From contig OZ220743.1 of assembly GCA_965116965.1 (NCBI GenBank), positions 1,302,001 through 1,366,000 of the forward strand: 64,000 nucleotides of DNA, in the 5' to 3' direction. Positions 57,722 to 64,000 of this stretch are shown here, one piece after another. The notes below the pieces were generated by a model that saw only the letters and a list, made by a program, of their open reading frames with translations, was not told the origin of the DNA and made no database searches. The stretch's first letter is position 1, and every line of letters begins with the position of its first letter. The DNA is from Aldehydirespirator sp965116965 (GTDB taxonomy: Bacteria; Actinomycetota; Acidimicrobiia; Acidimicrobiales; Aldehydirespiratoraceae). Both the position numbers and the translations under genes were made by a program.

Positions 57722-58822
57722 ATGGCCGACGAATACGCCCCCATCGAAGCCCCCGATTCGGAGCAGACCCCACCGGAGGAAGAATCTGCACTGGAGGACG
57801 CCGAAGAGGAACCGCAGATCTCCGAGTCCGCCCCAGCCACAACCGAGGATCGGTCCCCCTGGCAGGCAGCCAGGGTGGCAGCCGTGGTCATGGGCGCGGT
57901 GGTAGCCATTACGGCCGTCATCGTGGGCGCGGTGTGGGCCGTTTCGGCCATCGTCAACGATGACGACGACTACTACGGCGACTGCTGTGTTGTGGACCAC
58001 GCGACGTCTCTCGACCGCGGCGGGTCGCACGGCGCGCAGCGCGGGTGGGTGCCCCAGCCGGACCGCGACTGGGACGAGCGGGCAGAGCGGCGCCGCGGCG
58101 AGCGTTTCGACCGCGATCGTGGCGAACGCTCCAACCGCTACTGGGGCGAGTGGGCAGAGCGCAACAAGCGCGGCGCCGACAAGGAACGAGACGGCAGCAG
58201 GAAAGCCGATAGAAGTGAGCCAGACAAGGCGGACGCGGTCGAAGGCTGCATGACGATCCTCAGCTTCGGCACGGGCGATGATGCCGTCACCGTGTTGGTC
58301 TGCAACGCCCCCCGAGCCGTGGGGCCGGAGTTCGATCCTGGTGGCGATGGGGGCTACTTCGAGTTCAGAAGGTTCCCGCGAGGCGCGTTCCCGTTCTTCC
58401 CCTTCCCCGACCTGCGGGGCGAGCGGTTGCCTTTCGAGGGCCGTGAGTGGCCCTTCGATGACTGGCCCTCCGGTCCTGGCATGATGCCCTGGGACCGTGA
58501 CGGCAGGCCCCTTGAGGGCGGTGAGCGGCCGTTCGAATACGGTTGGCAGTTCGGCGACGGCGCGGCACCACTGGATCGTGAGGACTGGCCGTTCGAGAAC
58601 CTGAGGCCGTTCGATCGTGAGCAGTTCGAGGAGTTCTTCGGGGAGGGGCGAACGCTCGACCAGCTGTCCGAGGAAGAACGCGAGCAGCTCGAACGGATGA
58701 TGGAGATGCTGGACGGCCTGGGCCTGGCCGACCTGCTCGACGGTATACTGGACTCCCTCGACGGGCTGGAACTCGAGTTTCCAGAGTCCCAAACCGACCC
58801 GTCCGGCGTGACGGGCGGGTGA
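57722..58822 (+). CDS. Single-pass membrane protein with charged extracellular repeats
   Basis: A 366-residue protein. An acidic N-terminal cytosolic tail (about 1-45) precedes one transmembrane helix (VAAVVMGAVVAITAVIVGAV). A Cys pair (YGDCCVV), an Arg/Asp/Glu-rich stretch (RGERFDRDRGERSNRYWGEW) and a segment with aromatic repeats of the type (R/L)PFEGREWPF and RPFEYG follow. A helical tail (LSEEEREQLERMMEMLDGLG) ends the protein. No family is recognised. It lies 53 bp after the acidic protein gene in the same direction. Confidence 0.68.
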   Translation: MADEYAPIEAPDSEQTPPEEESALEDAEEEPQISESAPATTEDRSPWQAARVAAVVMGAVVAITAVIVGAVWAVSAIVNDDDDYYGDCCVVDHATSLDRGGSHGAQRGWVPQPDRDWDERAERRRGERFDRDRGERSNRYWGEWAERNKRGADKERDGSRKADRSEPDKADAVEGCMTILSFGTGDDAVTVLVCNAPRAVGPEFDPGGDGGYFEFRRFPRGAFPFFPFPDLRGERLPFEGREWPFDDWPSGPGMMPWDRDGRPLEGGERPFEYGWQFGDGAAPLDREDWPFENLRPFDREQFEEFFGEGRTLDQLSEEEREQLERMMEMLDGLGLADLLDGILDSLDGLELEFPESQTDPSGVTGG

Positions 58823-58881
58823 TCGCCAGCGGCTTCATTCGGGCGGCGATGCCGGGAATCCTCACCCGCTAGCGTGGCCGG

Positions 58882-59610
58882 GTGCTGCTGGCCGAGCTGG
58901 AGATATTCCACTCCAGACCGATAGCCCCCACCCGCCGGATCGCAGTGGGCCGGGCGTGGCTGCCGGGGTCGAGCGACGGGTCCGGTCCCGGTCTGGGCGG
59001 CTTGCTGCTGGGAGCGGTTTGTGCACGCTTCGGGCCCGGCCTGACCCATGATCTTCTCGGGGAGGTCATGGGGCTCGCATATGAGCTGGAGCAGCGGTTC
59101 TCGGTAGCTCAGCCGCGGCTGCGCCATCGCTTGCAGAGCGACCGGGTCGGCCTGACTCGCAGCCGGCAACGGCTGTACGGTCCTTCCGGCGGCAGCTCGA
59201 GCGGGGAACTGCGCTGCGAGTTCGAGGGCTGGCGAGCCACGCCGAGCCAGCTCGTGCTGGGCGCGGTCTACGCGGCCGGTCTTGCCGGCCCCGAGGTCCG
59301 TAGTGAAGCCCTTCGAGCAGTGCGGAGGGGTCTGGCGTGGCGAGGCGACACAGGTCCGGCGCTGTTCGCCTACCTGGCCGCCGGTCAGCCGTTGGCGAAT
59401 CCGGCCCGAGCGCTGGCTGATCCCGTCGGTTGGGCCCTGGAAGTCCTGGGTTTCGAACACGAGGTCGAGCTACCCGAGCAGGCCGCGGTCCGGCGGGGCT
59501 TCCGCGAGGCGCTGCGGGCCGCCCACCCGGACCTCGGAGCGGCCGAAGCCGAAGCTGCCGACCGCATAGCGGAGTTGAGCGAGGCCCGCCGGATCCTCCT
59601 GGCGCGGTAG
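58882..59610 (+). CDS. Protein with C-terminal J-domain
   Basis: A 242-residue protein. The C-terminal 50 residues carry the J-domain hallmark HPD in FREALRAAHPDLGAAEAEAA followed by RIAELSEARRILL (helix III), which would stimulate a DnaK-type ATPase. The N-terminal 190 residues (GRAWLPGSSDGSGPGLGGLL, VMGLAYELEQRFSVAQPRLR) show no known domain. GTG 58882 follows the membrane-protein gene by 59 bp. The two may work together, but nothing proves it. Confidence 0.75.
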   Translation: MLLAELEIFHSRPIAPTRRIAVGRAWLPGSSDGSGPGLGGLLLGAVCARFGPGLTHDLLGEVMGLAYELEQRFSVAQPRLRHRLQSDRVGLTRSRQRLYGPSGGSSSGELRCEFEGWRATPSQLVLGAVYAAGLAGPEVRSEALRAVRRGLAWRGDTGPALFAYLAAGQPLANPARALADPVGWALEVLGFEHEVELPEQAAVRRGFREALRAAHPDLGAAEAEAADRIAELSEARRILLAR

Positions 59611-59683
59611 GGGTTGCTCCGCTCGGCCGGCGAGTCCTGTGGGCCCATCCGTCGACGGGGCTGCGCCCCATTGTCGACCGCCC

Positions 59684-59796
59684 GGATCCGGGCACCACCC
59701 CCCGGCCTAGCCGGCCGCGTGAAGCGACCGGTGCCTGGCCATGTGGTCAGCGGCCAGGGATCCGGCGCCACCCCCCGGGGGCCTAGCCGGACGCGT
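59684..59796. repeat. Direct repeat of about 37 bp in the J-domain gene/meaB gap
   Basis: GGATCCGGGCACCACCCCCC at 59684 and GGATCCGGCGCCACCCCCCG at 59757-59758 begin two similar stretches. They end CCTAGCCGG-C/A-CGCGT at 59720 and 59796. The rest of 59611-59825 shows no gene. Confidence 0.65.
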
Positions 59797-59825
59797 CTCT
59801 CCTGCGGCAGGCGGATCGTCTTGGG

Positions 59826-60815
59826 TTAGCTGGGGGGCTTGCTGCTCAATAGGCGCTTGCTGATCTTGGCCGCCGTGGCGGCGGGGGTGCTGCGTCCCTC
59901 TAGTGCATCTTTCAGTGCAGCCGGTTGCGTACTCAGGTACTGCGACGCCTTGGTGCCCAGGTGCTGGGTTACGCGGTCGAGGACTTCTTGATGGATCCTG
60001 GCTTGGCGGCGGGCTTCTAGCCGGCCTGTGTCTGTCAGGTGGGCGCGGTGGGTTTGGATGGCTTTGTGGACCTGGTCCGCTCCGGTGCCGGTGGTGGCGG
60101 TGGTCATGATGATTTCGGGGCGCCAGTCCTGCGGGAGGCCGGTGATGCGGCCCAGGTCAAGCATGTGCTCCAGGTCGCGGCGAGTGTCGTCGGCGCCGGG
60201 GCGGTCGGCCTTGTTGACCACCAGCACGTCGGCCACCTCCAGGAGGCCGGCCTTGTTGGCCTGCACCGCGTCGCCCATGCCGGGCGCCACCATCACGACG
60301 GTGGTATCGGCCGTGCGGGTGACGTCGACCTCCACCTGGCCCACACCGACGGTCTCGACCACGAGGGGCCCGTAGCCGCATGCCTCGAAGACTCGGAGGG
60401 CGGCTGGCACGGCCAGCGCCAACCCGCCCGCGCTGCCGCGGGTGGCCATCGATCGGATGAATGCCCGGCCCGCGGCCACGCCGTCCATGCGGATGCGGTC
60501 GCCGAGAATCGCGCCGCCGGTGAGCGGGGAGGACGGATCGACGGCCAGCACCGCCGGCCGGCCGTCCGCGCTGGCCATCTGGTCGAGCAGGTGTCCGGTG
60601 AGCGTCGACTTGCCGGTCCCGGGGGCGCCGGTGATGCCAACGACGGGCGCCTCGTCCGCTGCTCGGTCGTGGACAATCTCAGCGATCCCATCGGCGGGCT
60701 CGCCGCCCTGCTCCACGAGGCTGAGCAACCGGCCGAGGGCTCGCCGCTCGCCTGTGACGGCTCGTTCCAGCAGCTGGCTGATCGGGCTGGTCTCGCTCGA
60801 CGACTGGCGCGCCAC
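59826..60815 (-). CDS. meaB: MeaB family GTPase, chaperone of a B12-dependent acyl-CoA mutase
   Basis: A 329-residue G3E-type GTPase. Walker A GAPGTGKSTL, switch and Walker B features DPSSPLTGGAILGDRIRM and ETVGVGQVEVDV, and the base-recognition NKAD are all present. MeaB gates cofactor loading and protects methylmalonyl-CoA mutase. The gene lies downstream of the two mutase subunit genes in the same direction. The GTG start is at 60815. The C-terminus has the dimerisation helices of the family. Confidence 0.95.
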   Translation of the reverse strand: MARQSSSETSPISQLLERAVTGERRALGRLLSLVEQGGEPADGIAEIVHDRAADEAPVVGITGAPGTGKSTLTGHLLDQMASADGRPAVLAVDPSSPLTGGAILGDRIRMDGVAAGRAFIRSMATRGSAGGLALAVPAALRVFEACGYGPLVVETVGVGQVEVDVTRTADTTVVMVAPGMGDAVQANKAGLLEVADVLVVNKADRPGADDTRRDLEHMLDLGRITGLPQDWRPEIIMTTATTGTGADQVHKAIQTHRAHLTDTGRLEARRQARIHQEVLDRVTQHLGTKASQYLSTQPAALKDALEGRSTPAATAAKISKRLLSSKPPS

Positions 60816-60964
60816 TGTCAGTTCTCAGGTTCTGCCGGTTGTCTCGGCGCCTGTCGAGCGGACGGGCAGCGCGCGAACGCTCGTTGCACTCTGTCTCGCT
60901 GCGGCTTGTGTCGCTGCGGTCTGGCTCGCTGCCGTCATGACCCGTTCATCATCCCCGCCGGCCG

Positions 60965-61393
60965 TCAGCCGGTACCTTCTGCGACTGCGTCCGCGACTGC
61001 GTCCGCGACCTCGCGGGCCGAGGCGCCGGGGTGGAGCACTGCGCTGATGCCCATGTCCTTGAGCGAGTGCACGTCGGCCTCGGGGACGATCCCGCCGATC
61101 ACTACCGGCACGTCGAGCCCGGCCTCGGTGAGGGCTTGCACGATCCGTGGCGCGAGTGCGAGATGACCGGCGTTGTGCATCGACAGGCCGATGACGTCGG
61201 CGTCTTCTTGTTCGACTGCGGCGATCACCGTGTCGGTGGTCTGGCGCAGGCCGAGGTAGATCACTTCCATGCCGGCGTCGCGCAGCATTCGGGCCACCAC
61301 CTTGAGACCCCGGTCGTGGCCGTCTAGGCCGAGTTTGGCCAGCACCACCCGGATCGGGGCTCGGTCTCCGGCCGCGGCTGTGGGTTGGGTCAT
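60965..61393 (-). CDS. B12-binding small subunit of an acyl-CoA mutase
   Basis: A 142-residue Rossmann-like domain with the cobalamin signature LGLDGHDRG (D-x-H-x-x-G, the His ligating cobalt), DVIGLSMHNAGH and VIGGIVPEAD. In most bacteria this domain is fused to the mutase barrel. Here it is a separate gene, as in the IcmA/IcmB and archaeal methylmalonyl-CoA mutases. ATG 61393, 17 bp after the large-subunit stop, which indicates cotranscription and balanced production. Confidence 0.93.
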   Translation of the reverse strand: MTQPTAAAGDRAPIRVVLAKLGLDGHDRGLKVVARMLRDAGMEVIYLGLRQTTDTVIAAVEQEDADVIGLSMHNAGHLALAPRIVQALTEAGLDVPVVIGGIVPEADVHSLKDMGISAVLHPGASAREVADAVADAVAEGTG

Positions 61394-61410
61394 GTCTCGG
61401 CTCGGTCCGG

Positions 61411-63009
61411 TCACACGATGGCCGGCTCGGTGTAGCGGCCGAACACATCGGCCAGGGCGTCGCAGATCTCGCCCTCGGTGGAGTAGGCCTTGACCGCGTC
61501 GATGACCGGCGGCATGAGGCTGGTTTCTGGATCCTGCGCGGCGCGCCGTAAAGCCTCCAGAGCTCTGCGCACCGCCGCGTCGCCTCGTTGCTGTTTGACC
61601 TCGGCGAGGCGCTTGAGCTGCAGATCCTCGGTGTCCTGTTCGATGCGCAGCAGGTTCTTCTCGCCGTCGTCGCCCTCGGTGAACGCGTTGACGCCGACGA
61701 CGATGCGGGCGCCGTCGTTGACCTCGCGCTCGAACCGGTAGGCGGAGTCGGCGATCTGGCCGACGAAGTAGCCGTTGTCGATGCCTTCGTACACGCCTTC
61801 GAGGATGGATCCGCCGCCCAGCTCCAGCAGGTGATCGAAGATGTCGGTGGCGCGACGCTCCATCTCGTCGGTCATCCACTCGACGTAGGCCGAGCCGCCC
61901 AGCGGATCGGCGACGTTGGCTGCCCCGGTCTCATGGGCCACGATCTGCTGGGTTCGCAAGGCGATGCGAGCTGCCTTCTCGGTGGGCAAGGCCAAGGCTT
62001 CGTCGTAGGCGTCGGTGTGCAGCGACTGGGTGCCGCCCAGAGCGCCGGCCAGCGCCTGCAGCGCCACCCGGGCGATGTTGATCTCGGGCTGCTGGGCGGT
62101 GAGCGACACCCCCGCGGTCTGGGTGTGGAACCGGCACATCAGGCTGCGTTCCGAGGTCGCGCCGTAGCGCTGTCTCATCCAGGTGGCCCAGATGCGCCGC
62201 GCGGCCCGGTACTTGCCGATCTCCTCGAAGAAGTCGCTGTGGCTGTTGAAGAAGAAGCTGAGCCTCCCGGCGAAGTCGTCCACGTCGAGGCCGGCCGCCT
62301 GGGCCGCCTCCACGTAGGCGAAGCCGTTGGCCAGCGTGAAGCCGAGTTCCTGCGCGGCGGTGGAGCCGGCCTCCCGAATGTGGTAGCCGGAGATCGACAC
62401 CGGATGCCACCGGGGCATCTCCGCGGTGGTGAAGCGCATCATGTCACACACGATGCGCATCGACGGCCGCGGCGGGAAGATGTACTCCTTCTGGGCCTGG
62501 TACTCCTTGAGGATGTCGTTCTGGATCGTGCCCGAGAGCGCGGCCCGGTCCACCCCGGTCTTGTCGGCGACCGCGATGTACTGGGCCAGAGCCACGATGG
62601 CCGGACCGTTGATGGTCATCGAGGTCGACACCGAGCCCAGATCAATGTCGGCGAACAGGTCCTCCATGTCGGCGAGGGTGTCGATGGCCACCCCGGCCCG
62701 GCCGACCTCGCCGGCGGACCACACCTCGTCGTCGGAGTCGCGTCCCATCAGAGTGGGCATGTCGAACGCGGTGGACAGACCGGTGCCGCCGTGGCGGAGG
62801 ATGTCCTTGAACCGGCCGTTGGTGTCCACCGCAGTGCCGAACCCCGCGAACATCCGCATCGTCCACAACCGGCTGCGATACATCTCCGGGTAGATCCCCC
62901 GGGTGTAGGGGAACTCCCCGGGCAGGGGTCCGTCGCCGTACACGGGATCGACGGGCACCCCCGACATGGTGGTGAACGACCGGGAGTCTTCGGCCGGCTG
63001 CGGTTCCAC
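61411..63009 (-). CDS. Acyl-CoA mutase large subunit (methylmalonyl-CoA mutase family)
   Basis: A 532-residue TIM-barrel subunit. FTTMSGVPVDPVY opens the conserved region. TMRMFAGFGTA, GLSTAFDMPT, GTIQNDILKEYQAQKEYIFP, PSMRIVCDMM, SGYHIREAGS and QTAGVSLTAQQPEINIARVA are typical. The substrate-contacting Tyr of methylmalonyl-CoA mutase (RQYAGF) is Phe54 here, as in isobutyryl-CoA mutases, while the carboxylate-binding Arg in PSMRI is kept. The substrate is therefore not certain, and methylmalonyl-CoA remains most likely. GTG 63009 was chosen; ATG 62967 is possible. Confidence 0.92.
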   Translation of the reverse strand: MEPQPAEDSRSFTTMSGVPVDPVYGDGPLPGEFPYTRGIYPEMYRSRLWTMRMFAGFGTAVDTNGRFKDILRHGGTGLSTAFDMPTLMGRDSDDEVWSAGEVGRAGVAIDTLADMEDLFADIDLGSVSTSMTINGPAIVALAQYIAVADKTGVDRAALSGTIQNDILKEYQAQKEYIFPPRPSMRIVCDMMRFTTAEMPRWHPVSISGYHIREAGSTAAQELGFTLANGFAYVEAAQAAGLDVDDFAGRLSFFFNSHSDFFEEIGKYRAARRIWATWMRQRYGATSERSLMCRFHTQTAGVSLTAQQPEINIARVALQALAGALGGTQSLHTDAYDEALALPTEKAARIALRTQQIVAHETGAANVADPLGGSAYVEWMTDEMERRATDIFDHLLELGGGSILEGVYEGIDNGYFVGQIADSAYRFEREVNDGARIVVGVNAFTEGDDGEKNLLRIEQDTEDLQLKRLAEVKQQRGDAAVRRALEALRRAAQDPETSLMPPVIDAVKAYSTEGEICDALADVFGRYTEPAIV

Positions 63010-63079
63010 GCCTCCATTGTGCAGCCTTCGCACCAGTTCGCAGTGTGCGGTCTGCACTATTGGCACTATTGTCCGGTTC

Positions 63080-63916
63080 ATGAGTGTTGATGTGACCCTC
63101 GATGGCGCACAGTCGGGCGACGAGGCTCCCGGCAAGCGCAAGAAGATCAAGAACCGGGACTACGAGCGGGAGCTGAGCAGCCTGCAGGAGGAACTGGTGC
63201 GGCTCCAGCGCTGGATCCGTCACAAGGGACTGAAGGTGGTGGTCATCTTCGAGGGCCGCGACGCGGCCGGGAAGGGCGGGGTCATCAAGCGGATCACCGA
63301 GCGGCTCAACCCCCGTGTGGTGCGGGTGGTGGCCCTGGGCACGCCCAGCGACCGCGAGAAGACCCAGTGGTGGTTCCAGCGTTACGTTGCGGAGCTTCCT
63401 GCGGCGGGCGAGATGGTCCTGTTCGACCGCAGCTGGTACAACCGCGGGCTGGTCGAGCCGGTGATGGGGTTCTGCTCCGAGGAGGAGTACAAGGAGTTCC
63501 TCCGGTCGTGCCCGGAGTTCGAGCGGATGCTGGTGCGGTCGGGGATCATCCTGATCAAGTACTGGTTCTCGGTGAGCGACGCCGAGCAGGAGCGGCGGTT
63601 CCAGAGCCGGATCGCGGACCCGCTCAAGCGCTGGAAGCTGTCGCCCATGGACGTGCAGGGCCGGGCCCGGTGGGTGGACTTCTCCAAGGCCAAGGACACC
63701 CTGTTCGCCCACACCGACATCAAGCAGGCGCCGTGGTACGTGGTCGATGCCGACTCCAAGAAGAGGGCCCGGCTCAACTGCATCACGCATCTGCTGTCGA
63801 TGATCCCGTACGAGACCGTGGCGTGGGAGGACGTGGAGCTGCCGGAGCGCCAGTCCGGAGTGGGCTACGTGAGACCGCCGATCTCGGACCAGACGTTCGT
63901 GCCCGAGGCGTACTAG
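63080..63916 (+). CDS. ppk2: Polyphosphate kinase 2
   Basis: A 278-residue protein with VVVIFEGRDAAGKGGVIKRI (Walker A), GTPSDREKTQWWFQRYV, the lid and Walker B FDRSWYNRGLVEPVMGF and a C-terminal PPISDQTFVPEAY typical of class I PPK2. It transfers phosphate between polyphosphate and nucleoside diphosphates, most likely making ATP or GTP. ATG 63080. The TAG stop is the terminus of another 99-bp mobile element. Confidence 0.96.
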   Translation: MSVDVTLDGAQSGDEAPGKRKKIKNRDYERELSSLQEELVRLQRWIRHKGLKVVVIFEGRDAAGKGGVIKRITERLNPRVVRVVALGTPSDREKTQWWFQRYVAELPAAGEMVLFDRSWYNRGLVEPVMGFCSEEEYKEFLRSCPEFERMLVRSGIILIKYWFSVSDAEQERRFQSRIADPLKRWKLSPMDVQGRARWVDFSKAKDTLFAHTDIKQAPWYVVDADSKKRARLNCITHLLSMIPYETVAWEDVELPERQSGVGYVRPPISDQTFVPEAY

Positions 63917-64000
63917 TGCTGTGTCGTCGAAATGGCTAGGGCAGCGCAGCAGGACTGAGACCCTGCTTGGGAGCGCTCCGGACGCCCCGATCATTTCAGC
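63914..64000. mobile_element. 99-bp inverted-repeat element (MITE family 1), copy 4, cut by the window edge
   Basis: It starts TAGTGCTGTGTCGTCGAAAT on the ppk2 stop codon and matches the copy at 7336 almost perfectly over the 87 bases present. Confidence 0.88.

Noticed and set aside
61588..63090. A 500-codon plus-strand frame opposite the mutase large subunit
   Set aside because: Low-complexity antisense translation of a well-conserved gene; long antisense frames are expected at this GC content.
62642..63994. Minus-strand frame sharing a GASGALPSRVSVLL peptide with other places in the window
   Set aside because: The shared peptide is the antisense translation of the 99-bp mobile element, not a protein domain.

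Overview
The window comes from a high-GC chromosome with GTG starts, short intergenic gaps and several actinobacterial gene families (DUF3107, DUF3090, the SCO1664 family, a PdtaS-like kinase, an Rv2466c-like thioredoxin-fold protein). The order argS-lysA-hom-thrC-rho-rpmE-atp is typical of Actinobacteria. The split methylmalonyl-CoA mutase, the atpF with a signal peptide and many SLH or lipoprotein genes of unknown function suggest an uncultured or deep-branching lineage, possibly Acidimicrobiia; that placement is inference.
Layout. 1-3202: core genes (Mrp iron-sulfur carrier, DUF3107, PdtaS-type histidine kinase). 3454-9560: accessory genes (AAA/DUF4143 ATPase, secreted protein, lipoprotein, an acyl-CoA synthetase relic split by a 99-bp mobile element, beta-lactamase-fold hydrolase, GDPD). 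9743-12802: lipid kinase and etfBA. 13372-17160: a 1262-residue secreted repeat protein. 17491-23239: SCO1664/DUF3090/phosphatase cluster, type 5 uracil-DNA glycosylase, lipoprotein, amidohydrolase, SerA-like dehydrogenase. 23286-35535: a mosaic region with a FitAB-like toxin-antitoxin pair, an orphan antitoxin with a decapitated toxin, a secreted HNH nuclease, an RNA ligase, two more AAA/DUF4143 ATPases with unusual upstream repeats, a frameshifted SLH protease, a probable selenoprotein, an FrhB-like iron-sulfur protein and several gene relics.
35615-47405: tRNA-Arg(CCG), argS and lysA, then a 3.7-kb insert of small membrane and secreted genes, then hom, thrC, rho and rpmE. Rho is odd: the P-loop lysine, catalytic glutamate and other conserved charged residues are replaced. 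47436-55431: complete ATP synthase operon (two AtpI/AtpZ-like genes, then B-E-F-H-A-G-D-C). 55594-63916: glpX on the opposite strand, three unrecognised proteins (one with a C-terminal J-domain), MeaB plus a split B12-dependent acyl-CoA mutase, and a PPK2 polyphosphate kinase.
Dispersed repeats tie the window together. A 99-bp inverted-repeat element occurs four times, often at a TAG stop codon. A second element of 139 bp occurs once in full. A two-part intergenic repeat occurs six times, five of them just upstream of a plus-strand gene. The observations most worth following are the in-frame TGA with a SECIS-like hairpin at the UxxC site of the gene at 32807-33421, the apparently inactive Rho, and the exact 23-bp direct-repeat arrays at 26585-26653 and 30571-30662.
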